From NCBI GenBank assembly GCA_001936135.1, contig CP012816.1, positions 2,539,501 through 2,603,500 of the forward strand: a stretch of 64,000 nt of DNA. The letters run 5' to 3'. Source of the DNA: Saccharomycopsis fibuligera x Saccharomycopsis cf. fibuligera (Eukaryota > Ascomycota > Saccharomycetes > Ascoideales > Saccharomycopsidaceae). The notes under the pieces were generated by a model. The model was not told the origin of the DNA, searched no databases, and saw nothing but the letters and a program-made list of their open reading frames with translations. Below are positions 18,944 to 29,550 of the stretch, piece after piece. Both the position numbers and the translations under genes were made by a program. Numbering within the stretch: position 1 is the stretch's first letter; every line of letters begins with the position of its first letter.

Positions 18944-21421
18944 TTAACAATCAGTAATGTCCTGTGGAATCGCAGCTTCAATAATTTTGCTACCATTAAC
19001 TATACCGTCGGTCAAAATCACAAATTTCTTATTAATTCCCTTTTGTTGCAATTTTTTTTCAATATATCGAATTGTGGCAATTTCACCATAAGTGATGCCA
19101 CCAATCATCACTATAAAACATAACAATTCTTGTTTGTGGCGTTGGTTTTGGTTCAGTTGAGAAAAGTTTTTCCAGCTGTTTAGGTTATGGAGGGCACTGC
19201 TGCTGCTTTTGGTGCTGCTAAGATGACTACTGAGGCCAAGATTTTTAGCATTTGTAGTGATATTACTATTATTGATAGAATTGCTATTCGGGCTCGTAAT
19301 TAGCTTGAAATTGCTGGACATATTTTCAAAATAATTTGTCTCTCTAACTTCACCAGCTAGAAATCGCCATAGATCATCAATTCCTTTCCAAGAAGCAAAT
19401 TTTGATAAATATCTAGATGATGATTTCAGCAAATATGATGAAAGAGAACTATCAATGAAACTTCGGTCATAAGCTGCTTGTACAAGTCTAGCAGTTATTG
19501 GCACGTAATTAGGGAAAGCGAATGATGCATCTTGTGGATTCTCCGGATCATCGGTGCGGATATTGTTGATAGTGCTGTTAGCAGTGTTACTTTCAGCAGC
19601 TTCTAATTCGTCAAAGTTTGGGGTTAAGTTGAGGTAGTTTTTTACACTGGTGAAGCTCTTCAAGTATGACACACTAGCTTCATTGCTGTCTTCGTTGCTG
19701 TCTTCGTCATGATTAGCAGAGGCACCAGTGGGTAACAAGTACATGCTAGTACCGGAAGATTCTTTAATGTAGAACAACTTCATTTTTTTCAAATTTTGTA
19801 AAGTTATTAAATGCTTGATACCAAAATTGGTAATGATTTCGTTTTTAAGTAAATGATAATTTTTTTCGTTTATTCCGTTTTTCACTTTAGATAGCAAACA
19901 GCATAATCTGAGGGTCTCTGTCACGCTTAAGCCATGATAAATCATATTTATGATTAATTCTGTAGCTTTTTTATAGTCATAATAGTTCTCTAATAAACTT
20001 TGTTGTAGCTCCAAACATTGAGAGAAAAGTTTTTCATTTTCTTCTTCATCTTCATCTTCTTGAAAAACTTGCAAATCTGGATTAGTTTCATCATTGCTTG
20101 GATTACCTTTAGCCTTCAATAGTATGTTTTCCGCAAGCATTGTATGGTTTTTCAAAAAATGCTGATTTCTTTGTAGTACAGAAAGCTTACCGACAAATTC
20201 TTTCACTTCAGAAATTTTTTTTACATTATGTCTAGCGTCAAATTCTGACTGTAACGCTTTGGCATAAGTGTTCAAGATTGGACCTACTGCCGCAAAGTTC
20301 AAGTCTTTAATCTTAGTAAGAATTTCGTCTTCCTTGAAGTTAAAATTAATTTTGTCTACCGATTTGGCATTGTTATTATTGTTGGTCGATGTTGATGGTG
20401 CGGGGCTTGGTTGTTGATCGTTTTTTGATTTTGCATGATCATCACTGAAGATAAAATCCTTTCCTAAATGCACAGCGTTAGATTTGAAACCGTAAAATTC
20501 ATCGATCAAGCCTAAATATGTCAATTGATTCAAAAGTGGAGTAACAAAGTCAAGACTTCTTTCCAATACAATCATATCAACGAATTGATCACCATCACTC
20601 TGTATAGCAGAAGAATTGAATCTAGGGCTATTTCTACTATTGGCAGCACTATTACTGCTACTCAGGTAGTTTGCTCGCTCGAATATTTCCTCCTGTTTGC
20701 GTTGCACAGGGTTCAATGCGCTAAGATATTCGTTTCTCAAGTTTTTGAATATATCATAGAACTCAGTAGCTTTATTACCTTTGAGAAGAATGTTGTTGAA
20801 TTTGATCAAGTTTGGAAATAACTTGACTAAACTGAGCAAGCTCTTTGATAATTTAAATACTGGCTCATCAATATTGCGTAAGTAAAGATCTTTGATAGTA
20901 TTTGAGGATCTGCCATTATTATCGTCACCATCATCAAACAATTCCAAGGAAAGTATGTTGTCGTCAATAATGGTTGGTTTCAAGTCCCATGAATACAATT
21001 GAATCTCACCCTTTGTACCTAGCTGCTCTAGCTTGAACTCAAAGCTTTTGCTCACCTCATCGACAATGATTCCTGAGATATTGAAGTTTGGATTTATCAA
21101 GATCAATTCTTTGACCTTCTTGTCAACCAACTCTGCATTAGTGATATGGTTGCTGCAAAGCAAGACAAAACTGTTCAAGTTCAAATTGGTCAAATTGATA
21201 TTTTTATTTATGTCATCTTCTAACCATAGAACACTGACAATGTTGCCTTTTTCTTTCAAAATATTGAATGGCGTCAAGAGATTGAGTTTGCTGCTGAGCG
21301 CCTTTTCCAAGATGAGAATGTGTCTCGTGCCAGAGATGGAGCCAAGGATGGCCAACAAGTCATTCAAACAGGCAGAAGCGACCAGGTGAATATCGAATTT
21401 GAGCGGCGATAGTGTCACCAT
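18944..21421 (-). CDS. VPS33: Vps33, Sec1/Munc18-family subunit of HOPS and CORVET
   Basis: An 825-residue SM protein. Recognisable blocks are IVLERSLDFVTPLLNQLTYL, AAVGPILNTYAKALQSEFDA, FVGKLSVLQRNQHFLKNHT and, near the C-terminus, GGITYGEIATIRYIEKKL followed by FVILTDGIVNGSKII. These match S. cerevisiae Vps33 (691 residues) rather than Sly1, Sec1 or Vps45. In the cell it clasps vacuolar SNAREs and drives tethered endosome/vacuole fusion within HOPS and CORVET. The extra ~130 residues are low-complexity Ser/Asn inserts, for example SASADQ-type Ser/Asn stretches around residues 255-280, 340-370 and 730-775, lying between conserved blocks. The start ATG at 21421 is followed immediately by a Sec1-like N-terminal region. 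No transmembrane segment is expected or seen. Confidence 0.92.
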   Translation of the reverse strand: MVTLSPLKFDIHLVASACLNDLLAILGSISGTRHILILEKALSSKLNLLTPFNILKEKGNIVSVLWLEDDINKNINLTNLNLNSFVLLCSNHITNAELVDKKVKELILINPNFNISGIIVDEVSKSFEFKLEQLGTKGEIQLYSWDLKPTIIDDNILSLELFDDGDDNNGRSSNTIKDLYLRNIDEPVFKLSKSLLSLVKLFPNLIKFNNILLKGNKATEFYDIFKNLRNEYLSALNPVQRKQEEIFERANYLSSSNSAANSRNSPRFNSSAIQSDGDQFVDMIVLERSLDFVTPLLNQLTYLGLIDEFYGFKSNAVHLGKDFIFSDDHAKSKNDQQPSPAPSTSTNNNNNAKSVDKINFNFKEDEILTKIKDLNFAAVGPILNTYAKALQSEFDARHNVKKISEVKEFVGKLSVLQRNQHFLKNHTMLAENILLKAKGNPSNDETNPDLQVFQEDEDEEENEKLFSQCLELQQSLLENYYDYKKATELIINMIYHGLSVTETLRLCCLLSKVKNGINEKNYHLLKNEIITNFGIKHLITLQNLKKMKLFYIKESSGTSMYLLPTGASANHDEDSNEDSNEASVSYLKSFTSVKNYLNLTPNFDELEAAESNTANSTINNIRTDDPENPQDASFAFPNYVPITARLVQAAYDRSFIDSSLSSYLLKSSSRYLSKFASWKGIDDLWRFLAGEVRETNYFENMSSNFKLITSPNSNSINNSNITTNAKNLGLSSHLSSTKSSSSALHNLNSWKNFSQLNQNQRHKQELLCFIVMIGGITYGEIATIRYIEKKLQQKGINKKFVILTDGIVNGSKIIEAAIPQDITDC

Positions 21422-22648
21422 TGGAAGGTATATTTTTCGGAAGGAGTGTGTTTGCGTGCTAGCCTGTGGTAATCTACTTAATTATCTTGCTCTTTATTTC
21501 CCCTTGGTGTCATGCTGTACTCTAGTGTATCTGAATAGCTCCAGACGTCAAGCTCGCGATCTCGTTCTCAATGGTGTTAGGGTGTTATAGTAATAATGGT
21601 GTACAGGTTTATAGTCATGTGCTATAACCGGAATAATTGAGTTACGGGAGGTCGTCTTTACGGCGTCGTATATATACGATGCGTCTATCACATAACTGTT
21701 ATAACACACATCTATAAACAGTAAGAAACAATAAAGATTATCACTAGCATGCTGCTTAGTTCCTTTTCTTGCCACAGATGCTGCCAAAGCGTCCTTGACA
21801 CGGTACCGTTGGTGTTTCCAGAATCGGCAAGAACGTTGCGAGGCTGCTAGAGAATTCCGCTGAGAAGAGAATGAGGAAAGAGCCGCGGCCATGTGGGTCG
21901 TCCAACAGCAAATTGCCATCTAGTTAGGTTCTGACCATAGCCAGCTGTCCCTCCAGCATCGCAGTTCTGTTCAAGAACCTTTAACTAACTGTACTCATCT
22001 TGTGCGTTTCTATCTTCTGTATCTGTGCCATTGACAGTACTGTCAATCCACAATACATCTAATCTATATTGTGACTGTTCTTTGTATTGTTCCGAGGAAT
22101 CCCTCATCGGTTTGTGGCGATAACCCACCACATTCATTTCGTTTACAATGTCGGTAGGACCAAAATGAGTTATAAGGCATCAAAACTATACTTTTTTAGG
22201 TGGTTTGTACTTCTGGTATTGTCAAATTGACTTGTAGTGCTATTGTTTATCCTGCATGGACGTCGCTTGCCGCTGAAAATTGTGCCTCTTTCATCTAAAA
22301 TAGTCTGCACTAGCACAACGCAGATCCAAGTAAGCACCATCCTTTCAACTAACGCTCTTCATTCCCACTACTAAGCTGCAACTTACTGCCCATTCGCTGG
22401 TTGGCACTGGGTTGTGACTAAGAATCTTGTTCTTATAATTTTTTTTTCTTTTATTTTTCCCTTCCTTTATCACACGTTGCCCTCGAGGCACCTTCCTGCA
22501 GAGGAAATACTGCGATAAGCCTACACCGTTAAAACTGTAGTATAAAGGATCGCTGTTTGGCCGATCTTTCTGAAATTTATCACTATTTTCGAACAGCTTA
22601 TTTCCGAGAAAACAACTTCCAAAAATTTTCAATACCACTACCAGCACA
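21422..22648. other. VPS33-RNase T2 divergent intergenic region
   Basis: 1.2 kb shared upstream region. It contains a TATATATA at about 21669 and a TATAAAG 108 bases before the RNase T2 start. ORFs of up to about 124 codons on the minus strand lack any recognisable motif and lie over the promoter. Confidence 0.5.
22541..22547 (+). promoter_or_regulatory. TATA box of the RNase T2 gene
   Basis: TATAAAG located 108 bases upstream of the start codon. The position is right for a regulated yeast promoter. Confidence 0.55.
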
Positions 22649-23500
22649 ATGCAGTACTCTACACTTGCTCTTTCCCTTTTGACCGCTGCCGGTAGCGCAT
22701 TCGCTAAACCTATCGTCACCCCAGGTTGGCAAAACTATGTGGACTTATTCACCACCAAGTCAAAGTGTTCTAGCAATCAAGAACTTCTTTCTTGCTCTTT
22801 CGACAACAGCACTGTATCTAATGTGGATTTCTGTTGTGTTGAAAGTCCGGGCGGTGTGGTACTTTTCACCCAGTTGTGGAACACTGATGTGCCAAACAGT
22901 CCAACCCATAGTTGGACCATTCATGGATCATGGCCAGATAATTGTGATGGTACTTATGGCCAATTTTGCAATTTTGAAAACACTGAAATTGATGACGTTG
23001 AAAAAATTCTTTTGGACCATGGCGAAGAAAAACTCGTTAATTACATGAACCAATTTTGGTTGAATAATAACGGTACTAATAAAGAATTCTGGTTACATGA
23101 ATTCAACAAACATGGTACTTGTATGTCCACCATTAAGCCAAGTTGTTATGGTTCCAACTACACTAACGGTCTGAACGTGGTGGATTTTTTCAAAATGTCT
23201 GTCAGACAGTACCATGAATTGCCAACTTTCACTTGGTTAGCTAATGCAGGGATCGTTCCATCCTATAGTCAAACCTACAAAGCTGAAGACATTGAAAATG
23301 CATTAGAAAAAGCATTTGGTTATAAGGTGTTTGTTGGATGTACTAACCACACCATTTTAAGCGAAGTCTGGTACATGCACCATGTTCAAGGTTCATTGTT
23401 GAGCCAAAATTTTGTCAAAATGGATACTTTGACCAAATCAACTTGTCAAGGTGATGTTCACTATTTGCCAAAACAAGGCGATTCGTTCAAATTATGGTGA
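22649..23500 (+). CDS. Secreted RNase T2 (Rny1-related)
   Basis: A 283-residue ribonuclease of the T2 family. A signal peptide (MQYSTLALSLLTAAGSAFA, cleavage near residue 19) is followed by the two catalytic blocks. These are CAS1 SWTIHGSWPDNC (H92) and CAS2 FWLHEFNKHGTC (H150, E151, K154, H155). All active-site residues of the His-His mechanism are present, with about ten Cys for disulfides and several N-glycosylation sequons. The family cleaves single-stranded RNA to 2',3'-cyclic phosphates. In S. cerevisiae, Rny1 acts in the vacuole, is released on oxidative stress and cleaves tRNA. This protein is much shorter than Rny1 (434 residues) because it lacks the C-terminal extension, so it may be a plain secreted enzyme. 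I therefore do not assign the symbol RNY1 outright. Confidence 0.92.
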   Translation: MQYSTLALSLLTAAGSAFAKPIVTPGWQNYVDLFTTKSKCSSNQELLSCSFDNSTVSNVDFCCVESPGGVVLFTQLWNTDVPNSPTHSWTIHGSWPDNCDGTYGQFCNFENTEIDDVEKILLDHGEEKLVNYMNQFWLNNNGTNKEFWLHEFNKHGTCMSTIKPSCYGSNYTNGLNVVDFFKMSVRQYHELPTFTWLANAGIVPSYSQTYKAEDIENALEKAFGYKVFVGCTNHTILSEVWYMHHVQGSLLSQNFVKMDTLTKSTCQGDVHYLPKQGDSFKLW

Positions 23501-24117
23501 TTACATCAGCGAAATATGAACTTCCATGACTTTTCTATTAATTTCTGTTTGATTTCTCTCTTTCTCTTTCTTTGCAATTCTCCGATACATCTTTTAATGT
23601 TATGCTTACTTATTATCATGTTGTCTTTTCTTTCTATTCTTCTCCCTTACACAAGTATTCTTCTGTGTACGCTGGGAAAACTTCACTTCCTTTTCCATTT
23701 ACTTCTTTCTTTCCTTTCAACTTGCATCGTAAACTGGGCACATACAAAAATGACTAATGCCAATCTTGAAAACTGTATTGCAAATCTACTTTTGTGATGA
23801 CGTATTTTTCCAATTGTTTCTCTTCTAGGCGTATCACAGTATATACATAGAAATGCAAAAATTGAACGCTACTTTTCGTCTGAGAATTTCTGTCGACTGA
23901 TGCGATGTCATGTAGTTGCCTCGTGAGAGGCAATATACCAGTGTCATGGCCACAAAAGTCAGAGACCACAAATTACGAAAAAACTATTTCAAATTTGAAA
24001 CTTGGAGGAATAATTACCTTTTCAAATAACGAGTCGATAAGTGCAAACTTTATTACTTTCCTCAAATAAACTGCTATCTTTTTGTTTAGTGCTTTGGAAA
24101 GTGACATATTATAAGTC
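23501..24117. other. Intergenic region downstream of RNase T2
   Basis: About 617 bp. The first part is pyrimidine-rich, as in many yeast 3'UTRs. The later part is the promoter of the small membrane-protein gene. No further gene is seen. Confidence 0.5.
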
Positions 24118-24435
24118 ATGCCCAAAACCACCACTGGAAGATTTTTTGCTGTGCTTATTGGTTGTACACTTGGTACTGCCATTGGTTTTTATTCTCTTAG
24201 CGATTATCAAATTATCAAAAAACTACCACCACCACCAATCGAATTTAACGAAGATGGTACACCAAAAGGCACTCCTTTTAGAGTCACATTTAGAGAAACT
24301 ACGCCATTAACTTTGAAACCTGAAGTAATTGAAAAGCGCAGGTTGGCAGAGCAGAAATATTTGGAAGAACAGCACAAATTGAAAGCCGCTGAGCTGTTAC
24401 AGCAGCAGAATGAGCAAGCAAATGTAAAACAGTGA
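24118..24435 (+). CDS. Small single-pass membrane protein, function unknown
   Basis: A 105-residue ORF. Residues 8-25 are hydrophobic (RFFAVLIGCTLGTAIGFYSL) and are preceded by a short basic MPKTTTGR. Next comes a conserved-looking stretch with four consecutive prolines (KKLPPPPIEF) and RVTFRETTPLTLKPE. The rest is a charged, probably coiled-coil tail, EVIEKRRLAEQKYLEEQHKL, ending Gln-rich. The shape (short N-terminus, one helix, soluble tail) is common among yeast inner-mitochondrial-membrane assembly factors, but I do not recognise the family and assign no function. It is kept as a real gene because codon use, amino-acid composition and a clean ATG look coding, and nothing on the opposite strand explains it. 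Confidence 0.65.
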   Translation: MPKTTTGRFFAVLIGCTLGTAIGFYSLSDYQIIKKLPPPPIEFNEDGTPKGTPFRVTFRETTPLTLKPEVIEKRRLAEQKYLEEQHKLKAAELLQQQNEQANVKQ

Positions 24436-25243
24436 CACTATTTGATGCAGTAAAAAAAAGTCTATTGTCTTTTTGTAACATCATAAAAACATCAATAAAA
24501 AGTAGGAGGCAATAACATTTTGAAGAGAAATCAACATTGCAAGCTTTAAAATGTCAAAAAATTGGCTTTTAATTAAATCAAACGATGCTGACAATAACAA
24601 TACAATCACAAAGCTAACAATTTTTTTACTTGACCTTACTTGATTTGTTATGCATGTCAATTATTAGTTGTGACAGTGAACGGTTAAGTTCAAAAGCCAT
24701 TAATATTAATCATAAAAAGAGTGGATGAGATACTGGCCGATCAGCCAACTGCTGTATTCAAATTGAAGCAGGTGCTTGCATGCATTCGAAATAACATATG
24801 ATAAGCAATTAAACGAAGCGGCTTTACGACTAAGAATGAACTGTAAATGAAAAACAACAACAGTAACAGCAGTATTGTGGGCTTACCCAATTTGTTCAAA
24901 CAGATGGCAGATGGCAGCTGTATATACACCTCTTTTTCGGTCCTGCCCTCTTTTCATTTAAGAATAAAGCTCTTGTTAATATATAATTATAATTTCTAAT
25001 GTCTAATTCTTAATTTCTTCAATGCGCTTGGTGTTTTTAAAATAGCGCATGCTTTCTACTATCATTACTCTCATCCTGGTAAATCTGAGTATTTGGTTTG
25101 CAAATTTTCCAATTCCAATAAATGTTGGTCATAAATTTCATTTAAGTTACTTTTCACTACGCTTCTTCTCCTCAATAGCAATTATGCACTTTGACAAATA
25201 AGAGCTGCTTCTTCGGGAATTTCGATTTTATTATTATTATTAT

Positions 25244-25289
<46 letters not shown>

Positions 25290-25924
25290 TACAATAACAA
25301 AAGACTGGAACAAATAACGAAAGATATAGCTAAAAATCGGAGAAACTCAAAAAAAACATGTTATTTTTTGAACAACTATCATATAAAAGTACTTTAAAAA
25401 GACAACTTGTAGTGTGATGAAAGGAATTGTGTAGCAAAACAGAAAACAGTAAGAAAGGTTATAAAGACAACAACTCCATGGAGAGACAACTCTGTAGGAA
25501 AAATCATTTATGTGAAGAAGATAATAAAGCATTAACAAGAAAAAAGACAACATTAAAGTTTAAGAAATTTTATCAAGAAGTAAAGAAAATAAATAAGCAA
25601 AGAAAAAGAAATCCTGAATACAAAAACAATATAGAAAGAGTAAAGACGATAAAGATACGTTAACAACAACCAATAAGAAACAAACAAACAAAAGTAAAAC
25701 TGTTCGAAACAAAAAGAAAAGATCAAAGTAAGCTGAAAAAAAATATTTTCTAGTGCCTCAAATGCAGTCTAGTGTATGCGAGATATCTAAAGCGCAAAAA
25801 GAAATCAAAAACCATAACCCATGCAAGTAAAAAAAGGTAACAGCATATAGACAGTACGTAATGAAAATAACTTTCATTAGAAACTGCCTTCCTAACCAGA
25901 GTCATTAATGAAATTTAATGCAAA
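24436..25924. other. Intergenic region between the small protein and MSS4 (convergent)
   Basis: Nearly 1.5 kb of AT-rich DNA between two 3' ends. An ATT repeat runs directly into about 42 consecutive T residues (25228-25287). The following kilobase is purine-rich on the plus strand, which makes spurious Lys-rich ORFs. No gene is supported. Confidence 0.5.
25228..25287. repeat. (ATT)n running into a ~42-bp T homopolymer
   Basis: About six ATT units are followed by an unbroken T tract. Its length may not be exact, because such tracts are prone to assembly error. Confidence 0.85.
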
Positions 25925-28900
25925 TTAAGCAACGGTGAATCTATTAGAGTCAACCAAAGCGCCATGTGCATTAATAACAGTAGCAACAGTATTGGCAGAA
26001 GCAGTGTTTGCATAGTCGACTTTTTCGTTTATGGAGTTGATACTATTGTTGTCAGATGGAAGTGATTCGGTGTTGGTAGTGGTGTTATTAGAAGTGACAA
26101 TGTTGCTGTTAGTTTTGCTGTTGCTGTTGCTGTTAGAAGATGTGGTTGCCTCAGATGCAAACAATAGCTCTTGGTGGTTCAGGCTTGACTTTTTTGCTAG
26201 TAATGGCTTAAGATTAACAGATGCCCCAGTGACAGGATTACGCTGATGAGCAATACGCTCCTCACCTTCCTTGTTTAAATTGACAAGTTCTTCATTTTGA
26301 ATGTCTTCATCAACCTCGTCTCTGTACGATTCAAAATCGTGATACGGTTGTCTAACTGCCGGTGGTGCTGGTGGCATTGGGTGGGAAAGACCACCTTGTT
26401 TTTCAGCATCTCCATCTGCATCATTGACAATTGCATTATCGTCTTTTAACAAAGCTCTTTGCTTGAGAAAATTCAAAAATCTGTTGCCATATTCTGTAGC
26501 AGGAACTGCACTAATCTCTTTTCTATTTTGGTAAAAACTTTTAACAAAAGTTTCCATTCTCTTAATACAAGAGTAATTAGTCAAACAGTCAATTATACCC
26601 AAATAGTAAATTTCATTCAGCGGCTGATTGTTCTCATCAGAAGATCTAAACCCATTTTCATAACTGTAAAAATAAAATTTCTGATCAAATAAGGCACTGT
26701 CATTTAGATTACTAGCATCATCCCTTGGTTTGTTAACACTCAAATTTGAAAGATTGTCCACAGAAATTGGATTTGTCAAAGTTATTTCATTTCTAGTAAC
26801 GTCCTTCGGCGCAAACACCGAAAAATTTTGACTATTAACATTTCCAATATTGGCATCATGTATACCAAGTAAAAGCGAATAGTCCATAATATTAGATTTC
26901 TGCAAGAATTCCACATCTTTCTCAAGTTGTCTTATAAGCCTCTCTTTTTTAACTTCTCCGAGGTTCAACTTCTCACTATTATTTAACCAGTTTTGATCTT
27001 TCAAGATAGGGCTGAGTTTTCTCAATTTTTTGCAGGATTTTTTATTGACATTTTCTGCCACCACTTCGTCATTTTCCTCTGGCGGCACTATAGTTTCTCT
27101 TTTCCAAAGAGAACCCTTCAAGTCATAAGTTCTATGAATTTCGCGGTTTGGTGGGAATAAATTATTCATGACAATAAAATAAATCTTTCTCTTCTTATTT
27201 GTGAACTTTAATGGCATCTTCAATCTATGTAAACCGTAAAATTGAGAAACAAGAGTATTTGGGTTACTCTTCACATGCTGATGATAATTCTTCAATATTC
27301 TTCTCAAAGTTACATGTTCTGCATGATGAATCGTTTTGATGATAAATTTATAGTCCCTTGAATAGTAAAAAAAAGAGCCTGATTTACCAGGGGAGTTTAA
27401 TTCAGATAAAATGTACTTTGCGGTTAACGAGACCAAATAATCCGCAGGATCCAAACCAAACAACTCTCGAAGTTCTCTAAACACGTTAGGTGAATAGTCC
27501 TTGAACTTGAAGTCATATTTAGAGGATGGGGTTAACTCATTGCCAGTTATATCAAATGTTAGTTTTTTAGTAGCTTTGAAATCTTGTTCTTTTAGCGGCT
27601 TCATAATACCAGAGCATCTAGAAACAGCCACACGAATACCCGTCAACATATTATAGGCCATAATGTAGTTGGAATGGCCCTCAGACACCTTATTACCAAT
27701 TAGAACTCTGTCATCGTCCATAAAGTTTTTTTTATTCTTTTTAGTTTCTCTCTTTTTTAATATAATAAACTTCATTCGCTGAATTTCTTGATTTGCGGAG
27801 TCATTAAGGGTATTTTCTCTTTTAAGAACTCCATGCCTAAGTAAAGAACGATCAGATTTGAACTTATTTATATGGACATTTTCCTGAGGATACGTTTTCC
27901 TTCTAAGGTACTCGCTTTTTCCTGGCGAAGAGTTGACATTAATTGGGATACCAGTATTTGCACTGTGAACGCTAGTATTGTTTGTTTGTGTTGACTGGTT
28001 ACTTTTTACGTTTGGACCCTGGACAAACGCAGCTTCCTCATGTGAAATTGCTGGGACGTATTGCTGATGCTGGTGGTGGGGTAAGTACTGTTGACGTTGT
28101 GATTGTTCTGGGGATATGCTTGTATCGTGTGTGGCGTCAGGGTTGATATTTGACAGATATTGGAAATTAAAGGGCTCCGACAATGATCTGAACTTTACAT
28201 CTGACGGTTGCTCGTAATTAGATTGCTGTTCCGGGCATTCATTGTTCACGACAACATGCTGCTGACTAAAATGCTGTTGCTGCTGAGTATTTGGAGCAGC
28301 AGAAGCAGAAGCGGGAACCGGAGGGGTCGAAGCAAGAGGAGAAGTTGTTGTTGTTGTTGCAGTTGCAGTTGCAGTTGCAGTTGCAGAAGGAGTGGATGCC
28401 ATTTTCTTGTACACAGGGGTGGCAGAAGCCAGGTCTTTGGCGTTCATATACTGGGACGCAATAGCGCTGCTGTTGCTGCTACTGTTGTTGTTGTGGTTGT
28501 GGCTGCTACTGTTGTTGTTGTTGTTATTGTTATGGTGTGTTATGGTATTAGCGCTGATACTATTGTTATTCTGAATATTGGCGGTGGTGTTATTGTTGTT
28601 TGTGTTTAAAACAGTTGAAGTCGAGATGTGATCAGCGTAGTTGCTTGGAGGGAGGGATGAACTTATAGAGGTAGCGACAGTGTTGATGGAGACATTATTA
28701 TTTGATATGAGGTCAGAAGAACTGGAGTTGTTGTGGGTAGTATTATTTTGGGCGCTAGAGTTGTTGTTCTTGTGGTTGGTATTGCTATTATTATTGTTAT
28801 TATTATTATTGGTAGTATTATTATTATTATTATTATTGTTGTGGTTGCTATGGTTGTGAGTATTGTAGTTATTACTAACGGCAGTGACGTCGGGAGTGTT

Positions 28901-28954
28901 GAGGGCGTTGTTGGTTTTATTGATGATACTGCTGTTCAGATGGGAGATAAACAT
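25925..28954 (-). CDS. MSS4: Mss4, phosphatidylinositol-4-phosphate 5-kinase
   Basis: A 1009-residue protein. Residues 1 to about 400 are low complexity: Asn/His-rich runs, then an Ala-Thr dipeptide run, Gln-rich patches and Ser/Thr-rich sequence. The PIPK domain spans about 430-860. It contains GSFFYYSRDYKFIIKTI, the repeated-Arg block RRILKNYHQHV, MDYSLLLGIHD at about 690, and the metal-binding GIIDCLT at about 785. The activation-loop region EISAVPATEYGNRFLNF lies at about 810-830. The enzyme makes PI(4,5)P2 at the plasma membrane, and in yeast it controls actin and cell-wall integrity through Rom2/Rho1. Nuclear import and casein-kinase phosphorylation are known for the yeast protein. The Lys/Arg-rich segment near residues 400-412 could be a nuclear localisation signal. 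The C-terminal ~150 residues are again Ser/Asn-rich. Confidence 0.92.
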   Translation of the reverse strand: MFISHLNSSIINKTNNALNTPDVTAVSNNYNTHNHSNHNNNNNNNNTTNNNNNNNNSNTNHKNNNSSAQNNTTHNNSSSSDLISNNNVSINTVATSISSSLPPSNYADHISTSTVLNTNNNNTTANIQNNNSISANTITHHNNNNNNNSSSHNHNNNSSSNSSAIASQYMNAKDLASATPVYKKMASTPSATATATATATTTTTSPLASTPPVPASASAAPNTQQQQHFSQQHVVVNNECPEQQSNYEQPSDVKFRSLSEPFNFQYLSNINPDATHDTSISPEQSQRQQYLPHHQHQQYVPAISHEEAAFVQGPNVKSNQSTQTNNTSVHSANTGIPINVNSSPGKSEYLRRKTYPQENVHINKFKSDRSLLRHGVLKRENTLNDSANQEIQRMKFIILKKRETKKNKKNFMDDDRVLIGNKVSEGHSNYIMAYNMLTGIRVAVSRCSGIMKPLKEQDFKATKKLTFDITGNELTPSSKYDFKFKDYSPNVFRELRELFGLDPADYLVSLTAKYILSELNSPGKSGSFFYYSRDYKFIIKTIHHAEHVTLRRILKNYHQHVKSNPNTLVSQFYGLHRLKMPLKFTNKKRKIYFIVMNNLFPPNREIHRTYDLKGSLWKRETIVPPEENDEVVAENVNKKSCKKLRKLSPILKDQNWLNNSEKLNLGEVKKERLIRQLEKDVEFLQKSNIMDYSLLLGIHDANIGNVNSQNFSVFAPKDVTRNEITLTNPISVDNLSNLSVNKPRDDASNLNDSALFDQKFYFYSYENGFRSSDENNQPLNEIYYLGIIDCLTNYSCIKRMETFVKSFYQNRKEISAVPATEYGNRFLNFLKQRALLKDDNAIVNDADGDAEKQGGLSHPMPPAPPAVRQPYHDFESYRDEVDEDIQNEELVNLNKEGEERIAHQRNPVTGASVNLKPLLAKKSSLNHQELLFASEATTSSNSNSNSKTNSNIVTSNNTTTNTESLPSDNNSINSINEKVDYANTASANTVATVINAHGALVDSNRFTVA

Positions 28955-29550
28955 CGCTCAGATAGCCGAGGAAAGGAGGAGCCAGCAAAAAAACATAAAG
29001 CCAGGCAGGGCAAAGCGGAAGAAAAGAAAAGAGCAAAAGCGCAACGGCGAGGGAGACTGCTAGTAGGCGTGTAATGTAGATGAAGGGGGGGTGGTGGATG
29101 GTAGATGATAGATGGTAGAGGCTGTAGCGGTAGCAGTATTTGCTGAAAAAGGCGAGCGAGTCTGGCAGGAAGAGAAAGGAAAGCGGTGTTCTCAAGGCCA
29201 CAAAGCAAGAAAGCGAATCCAAATTCAAGTTTAGCTGTTGGTTTTTAGTAAATTGACTCTAATTGACTTTCGGTTTCTTAAATTGAAACGGAAAAAATTT
29301 GGCGCTCGTCCTGCGCCACATGTGGCTAATCTCAATTTAGCGATTTGGAACTGTGGCTGATGATTTTTTCAAAAAGAAAATGCAACATGGCTCACAACAC
29401 CTAACTGGCCACCTGATGCGATCATGTGATTTGAAAATTAACATCACCTGATAAGGCACATGACCGCGAAGCGCGCTCGGTAGCAGACTTACAACCACAA
29501 GTTTAATGGCGCGATTGTGAAGAGGAAGAAGGCATCTCACGGTGACTATA
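28955..29550. other. MSS4-COQ11 divergent intergenic region
   Basis: 596 bp head-to-head region, relatively GC-rich. The MSS4 leader side shows GATGATAGATGGTAG-like direct repeats at about 29095-29125. No separate gene is seen. Confidence 0.5.

Noticed and set aside
18944-21421. First reading of the SM protein as Sly1
   Set aside because: The blocks FVGKLSVLQRNQHFLKNHT and the C-terminal GGITYGEIA fit Vps33, not Sly1.
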